Positions 1 to 10,960 of a DNA stretch of 64,000 bases are shown here, piece by piece. Location of the stretch: assembly GCA_016721385.1 (NCBI GenBank), contig JADKIE010000001.1, forward strand, positions 1,043,507-1,107,506. Reading direction: 5' to 3'. Under the pieces are notes generated by a model. It ran no database searches, was not told the DNA's origin, and saw nothing but the letters and a program-made list of their open reading frames with translations. Position 1 is the stretch's first letter. Each line of letters opens with the position of its first letter. Origin of the DNA: Chitinophagaceae bacterium (GTDB taxonomy: Bacteria; Bacteroidota; Bacteroidia; Chitinophagales; Chitinophagaceae). Both the position numbers and the translations under genes were made by a program.

Positions 1-1490
1 TCGGGTAAGTAAGTTTGATAATCAATTGCCATCATATATGAAAGTGGGGAATAAAATTCTTCCTGTAATTCTATACTGTCGAATGCCGTTTGTAAATCGT
101 TAATAGGTTGCTTAAACAGTTTTGCTAAATCATCGTTATTAATTTGCTGTGTAATACTTTTCATTATATTATTATCAGAAGGATTTTTCAAAAAAGCTTT
201 AATTTTTTCGTAGCGTTGCGGAAAAAGGTAAGTGTTTTTTAAAAAAGGATACGCATTTGCAGGTATGCTATGCATAATACTGCTTGCAGTTTTTCTAATA
301 ATTGCAGGCATTTTTCTTAACCTAACTCCATATTTAATCAAATAATCGTATCGGTTGTATCCTGCAAACACCTCGTCGCCTGCATCGGCAGATAAAGCAA
401 CTATTACTTTTTCCCTTGCAATTTTGCTCACTAATGTGGTTGGTATGGCGCTACTATCTGCAAAGGGTTCGTCATAAAAAAAAGGCAGTTGAGGAATAAT
501 ATCTATAGCTTCTTTGTGTGTACAATAATATTCTGTATGATCGGTTCCCAAATATGTAGCAATTTCTTTGGCAAATGGCGCTTCATTTAATCCATCATCG
601 GGTACCCCAATGGTAAATGTTTTTATTTTTTCGGTATTGTTTTTTTGAAGAAGTGCCGTTACACAACTACTATCATAACCGCCACTTAAAAACACACCAA
701 CAGGCACATCACTAACCATTCTATATTGGCATGCACTGGTAATAATTTTTTCTGTTTCTAATAACGCTTCCTCAAAACTAATATTAAGCAAAGGCTTATT
801 ATAGGCATCATAAACATTCCAATATTGCGCTACAGATAAATTTTTTGCAGCAAAGTCTAATTGAAGATAATGCCCCGGTTTTAGTTTATATGTATTATTA
901 AAAATACTATGTGGTGCCGGAATATATCCAATTTGCAAAAAGATGGCGGCGGCATTCAAATCAATATTTTTTTCAAAAGCCGGATGCTGCATCAATGCTT
1001 TTAATTCTGAGGCAAAAAGAAAAACATTGTTGTTATAATAATAGAAAAATGGTTTTACGCCAGCCCTATCTCTGTAAGCTATTAATTTATTAGCTATATC
1101 ATCGTAAATAACAAAAGCAAACATACCAACAAATTGTTGTACGGCCTCAAGCCCCCATTCTTCGTATGCATGTAGCACAACTTCTGTATCGCTATGTGAG
1201 TTAAAAATATGTCCTTTATCCTCCAACCTCTTTTTAATTTCCAGATAATTATATATTTCGCCATTAAAAGTAATGTGCAAATTCTTATAGCTTTTGGGCT
1301 GCTTACCTCCTTCACTTAAATCAATTATACTTAATCTTCTATGCCCTAAACCAATAACAGCATTGTTTGTTTGGTACATGGCATAACCTTCCCCATCGGG
1401 CCCACGATGTGCCATTATTCTATTCATTTTTTCTAACAATTGCTGGTTGCTATTTTTTGCAAAATCTACAAAGCCGGAAATTCCACACAT
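1..1490 (-). CDS. asnB: Asparagine synthase (glutamine-hydrolysing)-like amidotransferase, partial
   Basis: Reads open from ATG at 1490 to the left edge, giving about 496 N-terminal residues of a family usually 600-650 long. The protein starts Met-Cys-Gly, placing the class II amidotransferase nucleophile at Cys2, followed by a RGPDGEG motif. The ATP-pyrophosphatase loop SGGYDSS lies at residues 269-275. The family transfers glutamine ammonia to a carboxylate. Inside a polysaccharide locus such proteins may amidate sugar uronic acids instead of aspartate (WbpS-type role), which is inference. A second AsnB-like gene lies at 11893-13782. Confidence 0.93.
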   Translation of the reverse strand, partial: MCGISGFVDFAKNSNQQLLEKMNRIMAHRGPDGEGYAMYQTNNAVIGLGHRRLSIIDLSEGGKQPKSYKNLHITFNGEIYNYLEIKKRLEDKGHIFNSHSDTEVVLHAYEEWGLEAVQQFVGMFAFVIYDDIANKLIAYRDRAGVKPFFYYYNNNVFLFASELKALMQHPAFEKNIDLNAAAIFLQIGYIPAPHSIFNNTYKLKPGHYLQLDFAAKNLSVAQYWNVYDAYNKPLLNISFEEALLETEKIITSACQYRMVSDVPVGVFLSGGYDSSCVTALLQKNNTEKIKTFTIGVPDDGLNEAPFAKEIATYLGTDHTEYYCTHKEAIDIIPQLPFFYDEPFADSSAIPTTLVSKIAREKVIVALSADAGDEVFAGYNRYDYLIKYGVRLRKMPAIIRKTASSIMHSIPANAYPFLKNTYLFPQRYEKIKAFLKNPSDNNIMKSITQQINNDDLAKLFKQPINDLQTAFDSIELQEEFYSPLSYMMAIDYQTYLP

Positions 1491-1840
1491 AAAAAATATA
1501 TATTTTATTCGTTATTTAAACAATTTAAAAAGATATGTTGCCTCAACTATTTAATGCATAATGTAAAGCCTAAGGCGTGAAGATACAAACTTATACCATT
1601 TTGATTTTTGGCGCTATCGCAGAAAGAAAGTTCTATTTATTTACTACTCTATTTATTTCCATCTTTACAATTTTGTTTGGCACCGTTTATTAAAAATTAT
1701 TTTGAGATAAACATTATACTTTCCCTTAATCTAACTCCTCAAAATACATACTATACCTGGTGTTTTAACGGCAAAAAATATAAATATAAAAACTACTATA
1801 ACCGTACTTTATCCCTTATTTTTGCGTCCATAATTTTTGT
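1491..1840. other. Divergent intergenic region
   Basis: This 350-base AT-rich gap separates the minus-strand AsnB-like gene from the plus-strand methyltransferase. Apart from the -7-like element next to 1841, I see no RNA gene, repeat or convincing small ORF. An open frame from 1608 to 1844 lacks family features and is not called. Confidence 0.6.
1817..1824 (+). promoter_or_regulatory. Bacteroidota -7 promoter element
   Basis: TATTTTTG matches TAnnTTTG exactly and lies 16 bases before the methyltransferase ATG at 1841. No clear -33 TTG is visible. Confidence 0.5.
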
Positions 1841-2743
1841 ATGAAAGCAGAGTATATAAGAAAGCCCGATTCAGTACTAAAGGGCAAAAACAGGGAGATA
1901 GCCGTTTTTAATACCGCTGGTGAAAATATTGATCACTCAGTGGTAGAAGCATTTGGCGAAGAATGGTTAAAGTTTCAGGATTATGACGATGAAACGATAC
2001 GGAAATTTGTTTTAGAGTATTTTGATATCATTACAGATGAAATGGTAAATAAAGATACTTATATGGCCGATATTGGGTGTGGCACCGGCAGGTGGAGTAA
2101 GTACATGAGCACCCGTTGTGGTTATATAGAGGCTATTGACCCCAGCAATGCCTTAATTGCAGCCGATAATTTATTAAAAGGAATTGAAAACATACGTTTA
2201 ACAAAAGCTTCTACCGAAACTGTGCCGTTTGCCGATGACACGTTTGATTTTGTAATGAGTATTGGTGTACTTCATCATATACCCAATACACAAAAAGCCA
2301 TGATGGATTGTGTTAAAAAGGTAAAAAAAGGCGGCTATTTTTATACTTACCTATACTACAACCTTGAAAACAGGGGTGCTTTTTTTAGATTTACATATAC
2401 AATCAGCAACATAATTCGCCTGGGTGTATGCCGTTTACCTGCTGGTTTAAAAAGATTTGTTTGTGATATTTTAGCTGCAACAATTTACTTACCTATTGTA
2501 TCACTCGTACGATTTTTATACTTTATTGGTGCAAAAAAATTAGGAGATAAGCTACCGTTAACATCTTATAAAAACAAGAATTTTTTTGTATTACGAAATG
2601 ATGCACTGGACAGATTTGGCACAGCACTTGAGCAGCGTTTTTCTAAAAAGCAGGTTATTGAAATGATGGAATTTTGCGGCTTGGAGAATATTATAGTAAG
2701 CCCAAATAGCCCCTACTATCACGCCGTAGGAAAAAAGAAATAG
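1841..2743 (+). CDS. Class I SAM-dependent methyltransferase
   Basis: A 300-residue protein with the SAM-binding motif DIGCGTG at residues 77-83 and a post-motif block ending in GVLHHIPN near 140, typical of the Methyltransf_11/25 fold. The middle (about 180-230) is hydrophobic and may touch the membrane. The substrate cannot be read from sequence. Its place at the end of a polysaccharide locus suggests sugar or lipid-linked glycan methylation. It is transcribed alone from the promoter at 1817. Confidence 0.85.
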   Translation: MKAEYIRKPDSVLKGKNREIAVFNTAGENIDHSVVEAFGEEWLKFQDYDDETIRKFVLEYFDIITDEMVNKDTYMADIGCGTGRWSKYMSTRCGYIEAIDPSNALIAADNLLKGIENIRLTKASTETVPFADDTFDFVMSIGVLHHIPNTQKAMMDCVKKVKKGGYFYTYLYYNLENRGAFFRFTYTISNIIRLGVCRLPAGLKRFVCDILAATIYLPIVSLVRFLYFIGAKKLGDKLPLTSYKNKNFFVLRNDALDRFGTALEQRFSKKQVIEMMEFCGLENIIVSPNSPYYHAVGKKK

Positions 2744-2965
2744 TTTAAGTTTATTGGCTATTAAATAAACTAACTACACCAACTTTAAATTAGCCGTCAA
2801 TTAAACAAATATGGGCTTTGTAATACAATTATGATTTCGGCATAACAATAAATCATACCCCTTGGTATTGTACTTTTGGGAAGTTGCTTACCAGCATTTC
2901 TTGTACTTATATGAATTTGTAAGGTATTTGCACAATTATTTTTATTACTTTACATTTATTATTTT

Positions 2966-4341
2966 ATGTTCATAAACCATCAGCTTTCATATATATTAAC
3001 TTCTCAAGATATCTATCTTGGCTTTATTTATTTCTTTTTAATATTAATTGTAGCCAGGTATATTGGGCAAAAATTTTACGCAAACAACCCAATTAAATTT
3101 TACATACTTCCTGCACTTGCATTAAAGTTAATTGCTTGTGTAATTTTGGCATTAATTTTTCATTTTTATTATGGCTATGGCGACTCCTTTAATTATTTTA
3201 CCGGCGCCACCGAAATATGGTCAGCATTTAAAGATAAACCATCCTATGCCGTGGAGTTAATTTTTAAGCCATTATCCCAATGCTCTGCAAAAGCACTAAC
3301 CTATGCAGTACATATGGATTATGCCAACTGGGGCGATGCTACAACTTATATGTTTAAAATTTCGGGCTTCATTGGTTTGTTTTGTTTTGGTAGTTATTTA
3401 CCTATTGCCCTTATTTTTTCGGCATTTAGTTTTTATGGCCTTTGGAAAATTTTTACGGTATTTTATAAAGAATTTCCTCAATATCACAAATTGATAGCAG
3501 TTGGTACGCTTTTAGCCCCGTCTGCTCTGTTTTGGAGTACAAATATTTTAAAGACCCTTTGTGCGTTTTTGCTATTGGGATTTTATTTAATGCCGTTTAT
3601 TCTTTATTTAAAAAAACCAACAAGCTAGAATCTTTGGTAAGCATACCAATTGGTGTAGTAATTTTATTAGCATTAAAGTCCTATCTTTTACTTTGCTTTG
3701 CAGGCGCTACCTTGCTAACAATATTTGTTTCTGCCAACTTTGTAATAAGTAATAGAAAAAAGCGGTTACCCATTAATATTATTACAATTATTGGTTTGCT
3801 TTTGGGTTTTATTTATTTATCCATTTACCCCGATACATTTAGCGATTTTTATGTAGCTACTTTTAAAAAACAAACAGATGCAATACAAGATGTTGCCATA
3901 CAGGCAACTATACAAAGTGATGGATCGGGCTATATTTTACCGGGGGTTGATGATTTATCTCTACCCGGAATTATAAACAGCTTATTACAATCAACAAACG
4001 TTGCGTTATTTAGGCCATATTTTTGGGAGTCGCATAATATAATGACTTTATTGAATGCACTAGAGTCGTTTATTGTAATGCTATTTTTTATTTGGATTTT
4101 AATTAAGGCTAAATTTTATTTGTTTTTTTCTGTACTTGCTAAAAAACCAATTTTACAATTTGCATTTTTTTTCACATTAATACTTGCACCAATGGTAGGT
4201 TTTATTTCACTTAATTTTGGTACATTAGTACGTTACAAAGTGCCATTTGTGCCATTTTTTTATACCTTGCTTTTATTAAGTAATAAGTTAATTAATAAAA
4301 AAAATAAAATAATATTGAAAATAAATGGTGGAAGTATTTAA
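2966..4341 (+). CDS. Polytopic membrane protein, candidate O-antigen polymerase (Wzy-like)
   Basis: Two overlapping frames (2966-3628 and 3532-4341) join into one protein of about 458 residues if one A is restored in the A run at 3550-3552. The joined protein has about ten hydrophobic segments, an early loop motif YGYGDSFNYF and a basic C-terminus. Polytopic proteins of this size next to a Wzx flippase are often Wzy polymerases or GT-C glycosyltransferases. I recognise no decisive family motif. It converges with the flippase on the other strand, overlapping by 4 bases. Confidence 0.55.
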
Positions 4342-5636
4342 TTAAGCACCCCCTTTTTAAGCTCCGTATAAACTTTGATAATAAAAATAGTGAAAACTAT
4401 TACTATCAACACATTAGAAATAAGATAGGCAAATGAAGCTCCAAGAATAGAATCTATTTGTGGCAAGCAATAATAAAGTACACAGTTAATAATTAAAATA
4501 ATTGCTGCTAAATACATACCTAAGATTTGTTTTCTCAAGATAACAAATACGTTTCCAAATACTGCAGACAATATTGCAAAAGGAATGCTGAGCCCTGCAA
4601 TAAAAAACATCCTATATGCGTACGGAGGCATATGGCCTACAATTTTTAATTGCCAATAAATTGTAGCTATAAATATACCGCACAATACAGTACCTAAAGT
4701 ACCAATTACAAAAGCAGTTTTTTGCAAGTATTTAAATAGGGCTAATTTGTTTTGAGTATAAATTTGTGCAAGTCTTGGAAAGAAAACAACTCCCAAAGAG
4801 TTTGCAAACGCAGTAAATACTGTTATCATCATAATTGCTGCCGAAAAAACCCCAGTAACAATTTTTCCGGAAATAGAATAAACAAATACTACACTTACTC
4901 TCGAACTTATTTGAAAAAAAATTGAATTCAATATCAAGGGCCAACCCTCCATAACAATCGATTTTTTTTCAGCGGAATAATGCCAATTTAATTTTATATA
5001 TTTTTTTATTTTAAAAATTTTTGAGACATAAAAAAGATTACAAATAAGGTAAAATAAAGCCACCATTGCTAAACTAAAATATAATGCTAAAACGGGGAGC
5101 TTTAACAACGCTATGAGCAAAACTGCAACTATGTTAATTATGGCATTACTGCTTTTTATTAGTGCAAATGTATTATACCGCTTTAAAGATTGAAAGGTTG
5201 TATAAAAGGTTTCTGTTAATGAATCCAACCCTTTTATTAATAACATAATAAGTACAATGGTATTGAGCTTTACTTGTGAAGAATGAAGGAAAATAAAAAG
5301 TAAACTACATAACACACAACAAAATGTAATAATATAGACCCGTAATTGTAATACAGAAATTAGATACTTATTTGCATCCTCTTTATTTTGCAAAATTATT
5401 TCTCTGCGGAGCAATGGGCTAAATGCCCCTCCAACACCCATAATAACAATCTGGGCTATTGTATAAGCAAAAGTAAATTCACCTAGTTCCGCAGTTCCAA
5501 AACCTCTATTAATTATAATATTTATGCCAAATAAGGAGCCCAACATTAAGTACTCTGTGAGGCTAACCAATACTCCCTCCTTCAACAAATTACTATTAAG
5601 AAATTGCTTATAATTCTTTAACCTGCTAAAGTTCAT
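4338..5636 (-). CDS. wzx: Polysaccharide flippase (Wzx/MATE-like), copy 1
   Basis: A 432-residue integral membrane protein with about twelve hydrophobic segments. The N-terminus (LTEYLMLGSLFGINIIINR) and the GEFTFAYT segment resemble the polysaccharide biosynthesis (RfbX/Wzx) family, which moves lipid-linked oligosaccharide across the inner membrane. It lies 11 bases downstream of the glycosyltransferase gene, at the end of the operon that runs from about 11667. It is the second flippase of the locus; the other is at 21649-23165. Confidence 0.85.
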   Translation of the reverse strand: MNFSRLKNYKQFLNSNLLKEGVLVSLTEYLMLGSLFGINIIINRGFGTAELGEFTFAYTIAQIVIMGVGGAFSPLLRREIILQNKEDANKYLISVLQLRVYIITFCCVLCSLLFIFLHSSQVKLNTIVLIMLLIKGLDSLTETFYTTFQSLKRYNTFALIKSSNAIINIVAVLLIALLKLPVLALYFSLAMVALFYLICNLFYVSKIFKIKKYIKLNWHYSAEKKSIVMEGWPLILNSIFFQISSRVSVVFVYSISGKIVTGVFSAAIMMITVFTAFANSLGVVFFPRLAQIYTQNKLALFKYLQKTAFVIGTLGTVLCGIFIATIYWQLKIVGHMPPYAYRMFFIAGLSIPFAILSAVFGNVFVILRKQILGMYLAAIILIINCVLYYCLPQIDSILGASFAYLISNVLIVIVFTIFIIKVYTELKKGVLN

Positions 5637-5647
5637 TAAGTAATAAT

Positions 5648-6906
5648 TTATTCTTGAACTTTTGCTTTCATGTTTAATTCTACAAGCACTTCTTTCATTG
5701 CATTTATATATATTGGTAAAGTGTTCTTATAATCATGCCATCGCACTACAAAGTCATGCCCTTTTTGACCCATATCTGCTCTGTCCTTTGGAGACATATT
5801 ATAAACTTCATTTAACCTAGCTAATATCTCATTTTTAGTAAATGCAGCTAATATTGGAGGTGTATTGTTGTCGTAGAATTCAACATCCGTAAAAGCCGTG
5901 ATTAAAGGTTTTGATGCAGCTAAAGCCTCAACCGCTCCCGAGCCAAAGCCCATTTTTGGATTGCCTTTATCTGCAACGAAACGTTGCCCAATATCATCAT
6001 GCCAAAATTGATCAACCACTACACAATTGGGAATAGATTCGTAAGCTCGTATACCATCTTTGTCCATCATTTCAACCCATTCAATATAATCCTCAATTTT
6101 ATGTTTCTCAATTATCTTTTTACTTAAGTGCACATCAGAGCCTTTATTTATTAAAATTAATTTTACGTTTTTCTTGCTCTCTGAAACAAATGTTGCAAAT
6201 GCCTCTAAAATTTATCGTTTCCTTTAATATCTAACCACACAGATGAAAAATTATGTCGAGCAATCATAAAGAATACAATGTCGAATGATTTATATTTTTC
6301 TGTTAATGTTGTATTGGGTTTGATTGCATATTTATTTATATCCCATGCCAATCTATGTTTAGTTGTTTTATGAGCTAAGCCAAATTTATTTACATAACTT
6401 TTTACTTGATAACCCATACCTACCATAATTCTGTTAGCTTTTTGTTGCAGCGCTTTTTTCTGTAATGGTGTAAAAGTAAGTATCTTAATGAGCCTTAATA
6501 TTTTTGCTTTAATGGTACTTTTAGTTCTAAATATTGATATTAATTCTTCTTTAACATCAAGACAGTTTAAATCACTCCCGGCACTGTAAAAAACAAAAGG
6601 CACCTTTGCTTTCATAGCTACAATTGGTCCATAACCGCATACTAAAGCTATATCGCATTTGCCAAATTCTTTTATTAAATTCCTTATCGTTTTTCCTGGA
6701 AAAAGAAAAAAAGGTTTGGCAGGAAAATAATGTATCCAATCTGGCAAATTGCTTACAGAAATATCTTTATCTTCCCACCATGGATAATCCTGTTGTAATG
6801 GCGAATGATTGTCCAAAAAAAAATGGGCATCTATTCCTAATTCTCTTAAAAAAATTGTTAAATTATAAGAATTATTAAGTGTATTACCGTACAAATGGAC
6901 TTTCAT
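5648..6906 (-). CDS. Glycosyltransferase, GT-B fold (GT4-like), frameshifted
   Basis: The frames 6205-6906 and 5648-6133 form one protein of about 419 residues when one base is restored in the A run at 6197-6200 (a T run in the gene). The joint reads KFLEAFATFVSESKKNVKLI without a stop. The C-terminal half carries GFGSGAVEALAASKPLI, the nucleotide-sugar-binding motif of GT-B enzymes. The donor and acceptor are unknown. It sits between the AMP ligase and the Wzx gene, so it probably builds the repeat unit of this locus. The break looks like a homopolymer sequencing error. Confidence 0.8.
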
Positions 6907-6983
6907 TTATCTTCTTTATTTTTTTGAATTTACAGCAAACTAATAATAAACTACGGTTAGAAAATATAAAATTTTAAAGTATT

Positions 6984-8329
6984 TTAAAAGTTTCGCTTTT
7001 TTTTATATCTATTATTAACCAATGAGTCTGTATCAACTGATATTTTTACAGGTATTTTAAATGGCTGCATTTTACTTTACAAAATGTTTTAAGTCTTCTA
7101 GTGAATTCTTTGGGATCTTCGGGATTCTTTAAAATAACTTTTGCACAAACAATATTACCCATTATTGCATGCTTTTGACCATATATAGTTACTTCAAGTA
7201 CGTTTTCCAATTCCAGGATAATATTCTCAACTTCTTGTGGAAATACTTTATCACCACCTACATTAATAATTTCTGACTTTCGCCCTAATATTTTATAATA
7301 CTCTCCTTCAACCTCCACCTGATCTCCTGTTTTAAAATATCCATCTGCTGTAAATGGACTTGGAGCATTCAAATATCCTATCATTGCTGATTGTGCTTTA
7401 ATCTGAAGCATATCATCTACAACCCTTAAATCGTATCCTTCACCTCCTAATTTTACCCACAAAGATTCTTCATCCTTTGATTTTGATCTTAATACGCCTA
7501 ATTCAATAAGGCCATAAGTTTGTTGAAATTTAACATCTGCAAATATTTGTTTTGCTTTCTTAAGGGTATTTATAGGCATTGGTTCGGTACCATATGTAAT
7601 TAATTTAAGGCTGCTTAGATTGTATTTTTTATACGTTTCACTTAGTATTAATAAATTTAAAAAACTTGGGGATACTGGCAGTAATTCTATTTGATATTTT
7701 TCAATAAACTCACACACAGCCTCAGGTCTACGATTTTTTAAAGCCAACACCAAGCCACCATTTGACAATGTATGAAATAATGTATTTAACCCTCCCCAAT
7801 GATCAAATAATAAAAAATTTACAGTTTTCATTGATTTTCGAAGAACTGAAAACTTTTCTAACAGCTTATTAAAATTATGCACAGCAGCTTTTGGCTGACC
7901 AGAAGTACCAGAAGTAAATAAAACTAACCCAGGTGCATTAATTTCTTTTAATTGTCTGTAAAATTCGTGGTTTGCTACAACCTGCTTATCATTTATAGAA
8001 TAGGCATCATTTTCAACATTTACAATTATTTCTTTTTCTACCTGTGCTATTTCGTATTTTATATATTCGGCTTCCTTAATGGGAGAATTAAAGGGTACAA
8101 TAATATTTTCATTAAAAATTAATGCAAAAAGAAAAGCTATTGTATTCGGAGTAAAATCGCCATTGAGTGCAATAACTTGCCCTCTCATCACTTGATTATC
8201 TCTTAAAAAATTTGTTGCCTCATTTATTTTTTCAAGTAGCTGTAAATAATCAATATAGTTATCCTGCCAAATAATTGCAGGTTTAGCCCCATTATCATTA
8301 AAAACTTTTATAAAAAAAGATGTATTCAT
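6984..8329 (-). CDS. AMP-dependent acyl-CoA/acyl-ACP synthetase (ANL superfamily)
   Basis: The frame from 8329 carries the ANL phosphate loop LFTSGTSGQPKA (about residues 137-148), a TYGLIELG block and YFKTGDQVEV, whose Asp binds the ribose. It stops at 7046, but restoring one T at 7070-7073 continues it to 6984 with KIPVKISV and a basic tail, the usual end of the family, giving about 448 residues. The canonical GK-R ending is replaced by RYKKKR. The enzyme adenylates a carboxylic acid and loads it on CoA or a carrier protein. It is 5 bases downstream of the KAS III gene. Confidence 0.87.
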
Positions 8330-8334
8330 ATCTG

Positions 8335-9339
8335 CTAATATTTCATTATTAAACTACCCCAAGATAAACCAACACCAAAGCCGGAGAGTAATACTAAATC
8401 TCCCCTCTTTAGTCTTCCTTCATTTTCGGCATCTTTTAAAGCTATTGGAATAGATGCAGAAACTGTATTGCCAATATTTGTAATATTAATAAAAACCTTA
8501 CTATTGTCAATTTTTAATGCTTTTATCAATGAATCTAAAGTAAGCATACTTGCCTGATGAAAAACAAACAAACTAATATCATTGACACCTAAGTTATTTT
8601 TGGTCAGCAATTCGTTAACCTGTTCCGGAACTGTTTTTGAAATAAATTTCCATACCGCAAAACCATTCATATGAATGTTTTCTAACGTTTTTATATTCCC
8701 GCTATTATCTGTTTGTTCTAATTTAGTTACTTCACTTTTAGGTATTCTGCTACCAGAAGGTATATAAAATGATTCATATTCGTTTCCGGAGGATGCTAAA
8801 GAGATATCAATGATACCATCATTTTCTGATTTACTTATTAACGTGACGGCAGCACCATCTCCAAACAATACGCTGGTAGCCCTGTCATTTTTATTAATAT
8901 ATTTCGAATAAGTGTCTGCAGTAATTAAAAGTACATTTTGCCCCATTCCAGTCATAATCATACCTCTTACAATTGCCAAGCCATATATATAGCCTGAGCA
9001 TGCCAAATTATAGTCAAATGCCCATACCTTTTTATCAAATTTAAATTGCTTATGGATCAAAAAAGCATTTGAAGGCATGATATAGTCTGGACTTTGAGTA
9101 CAAAAACAATTCCATCTATATCGCTTTTTGAAATATTTTGATTTGCAAATAATTTTTCTAATGCTGTGCAAGCCAAATCAAATGCAGTTTCGTCAGGATT
9201 AGCTATATGGCGATTATACACACCTGATTTTTCGGCCACTTTATCTACTTCCCACTGAGGATTTTTTTTTATCTAATTCTTGATTTGTTATCAAATTGTT
9301 TGGCAGAAAATACTCAATGTATTTAATTGTTATATTCAT
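8335..9339 (-). CDS. 3-oxoacyl-ACP synthase III (KAS III/FabH-like), two frameshifts
   Basis: Joining three frames gives about 334 residues, the normal FabH length. The start is ATG 9339; an extra base lies in the T run 9262-9270 and a base is missing at 9102-9106. The catalytic triad is visible: Cys in NLACSGY (near residue 112), His in FVFHQAS and Asn in NIGNTVSAS. KAS III condenses an acyl-CoA starter with malonyl-ACP. The start overlaps the metallo-hydrolase gene by 17 bases, which implies translational coupling. With its neighbours (ACP, SDR, ligase) it probably builds a dedicated acyl group rather than serving bulk fatty acid synthesis. Confidence 0.87.
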
Positions 9340-9961
9340 TGCATATATTTTTTAGTCTGTCAATTTTTGCCTCATTCAATAAAAAGGGGGTTCCATGCCC
9401 AGGATAGATCATAAAGTTTTTGAAATTATCCAAAACGTAGGAAATCGATTCCATTAGCTTTTTTAGATTGCCCCCAGGCAAATCATTTCTACCTATTGAG
9501 TCATTAAAAAACAAATCACCTATTATTAAATTATTCTCAACCTCAAATACAACGCTTCCCTCTGAATGACCTGGAACATGATGAATCTTTATATTTGTAT
9601 CCGACAATTCTATGGAAATTAAATTATCCAGAAAAAAGTCTATAGTAGGTGTAGGATTTGTACCAGAAACTCCTGTAAGTTTTCTAAATAAATTTGCCTG
9701 ATGTACTAGCCTTTTATCTTTAGAGTGTATATAAAATGGAATGCTGTATTTCCTTCTAAACTCTTCTACAGCTCCAACATGATCAAAGTGACCATGTGTA
9801 TTTATTATAGCCTTATAGTTTGTGTTAAAAGTTTTAAAATACGTATCTAATTCAGAGAAATTATCTCCTGGATCTATTAAAATAGATTCTTTATTTTTGA
9901 TTATGATATAAGCGTTTTCTTTCCATGCGCCTGTACAGATATAAAAAATTTGCAAACTCAT
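9323..9961 (-). CDS. Metallo-beta-lactamase-fold hydrolase (glyoxalase II-like)
   Basis: A 212-residue intact protein with the di-zinc motif THGHFDHVG (residues 55-63), a further metal His in HVPGHSEGS, the bridging Asp in GDLFF and YPGHGT near the end. Glyoxalase II relatives hydrolyse thioesters. Between an SDR and a KAS III gene, a thioesterase or acyl-release role is plausible but unproven. Spacing is 1 base to the SDR stop upstream, with an overlap into the KAS III gene downstream. Confidence 0.88.
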   Translation of the reverse strand: MSLQIFYICTGAWKENAYIIIKNKESILIDPGDNFSELDTYFKTFNTNYKAIINTHGHFDHVGAVEEFRRKYSIPFYIHSKDKRLVHQANLFRKLTGVSGTNPTPTIDFFLDNLISIELSDTNIKIHHVPGHSEGSVVFEVENNLIIGDLFFNDSIGRNDLPGGNLKKLMESISYVLDNFKNFMIYPGHGTPFLLNEAKIDRLKNICNEYNN

Positions 9962-9962
9962 A

Positions 9963-10657
9963 TTATACCCCTCCCAGATAAATTAATTGTCCGGTTATTG
10001 CGTTACTTTCTGACTTCAATAATATATCAATAGCATTGGAAACGTCACTCATAATGCCATAACCATGTATTGCATTTCTTTTTAGTACTTCACTAAGTGC
10101 TTCTTTATCAATTTTTTCAGAAAGATCTGTTTCTATTACTGATGGTGCTACAATATTCACTGTAATGCCAGCCTTTGCAGTTTCTTTAGCTAAAACTCTT
10201 GAGTAAGCTATTAAAGCTGCTTTGGAAGAGGTATACAATGCTTCACCCGGCACTTCATGTTTAGTTGCCATTGTGCCAATATTTATTATCCTACCACTTT
10301 TCTTCTTAAGCATTATTTTTACAGCTTCTCTGCAAAATATCATTGGCGCAATGGTATTTACTTCATATACATTTTTATTAAACTATATGGTAATAAAGCG
10401 GCACTTAAAATAGCAGGGTTAATACCGGCATTATTGATTAGCACATCTAAATTCTTATACTGCTTTCTAATAATTGAAAAAATATTCAAAATGCTTTTTT
10501 CATTTGAAATATCTTCTATTAAATGCTGATAATTTTTATGTGTTAAAGTAGATGCACTTCTGCTACAACCAATAACAAGGAAATTATTTGATGCATAATA
10601 CTCTGCAAGGTATCTACCTATACCTCTACTGGTTCCTGTTATAAGCATCACTTTCAT
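9963..10657 (-). CDS. Short-chain dehydrogenase/reductase (FabG-like), frameshifted
   Basis: The frames 10358-10657 and 9963-10343 form one protein of about 231 residues after restoring one T at 10372-10376 (joint LIKNVYEVNTIAPM). It has the cofactor motif TGTSRGIGRYL (residues 8-18), NNAG and the catalytic pair YTSSK. FabG-type enzymes reduce 3-oxoacyl-ACP to 3-hydroxyacyl-ACP with NADPH, and other SDRs act on sugars. With the ACP gene 5 bases upstream and KAS III downstream, acyl ketoreduction is the most economical reading. Confidence 0.85.
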
Positions 10658-10662
10658 AAACC

Positions 10663-10956
10663 TTAGTTTTTATTTTCATCCAGCAGCATCTCTACATGCT
10701 TTTTTAATGAGCTTACATCGCTAAAAGGGTTATACTCCATTGACATAGCTCTTTCATCTGCTATTGAAATAAATTCTCCAGTAATATCTTCTATTTTTTG
10801 CTCTACAATAGTAATTAAGTTTACTAACCCCATAGAATCTAAATTACTATTTGCTCCGAACAGAATAGCATCTTCTCTTTTTTCTATTTGTTTGCCACTT
10901 TCTAAATCTAAATTGATTTCATCAATCGATTCATAAATTAAGTTTAATATATCCAT
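10663..10956 (-). CDS. Acyl carrier protein
   Basis: A 97-residue acidic protein with the phosphopantetheine site in LDSMGLVNL (attachment Ser41), as in acyl and peptidyl carrier proteins. It is longer than the 78-residue housekeeping AcpP, which fits a pathway-specific carrier. It lies 4 bases after the NeuD-like acyltransferase stop and 5 bases before the SDR start, inside one operon. It probably tethers the acyl chain made by the neighbouring KAS III and SDR and hands it to an acyltransferase. Confidence 0.85.
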   Translation of the reverse strand: MDILNLIYESIDEINLDLESGKQIEKREDAILFGANSNLDSMGLVNLITIVEQKIEDITGEFISIADERAMSMEYNPFSDVSSLKKHVEMLLDENKN

Positions 10957-10960
10957 TGGT

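Noticed and set aside
1608..1844. Open frame of 78 codons upstream of the methyltransferase
   Set aside because: Low-complexity hydrophobic/Lys-Asn composition in an AT-rich gap, overlaps the likely promoter of the next gene, and no family features.
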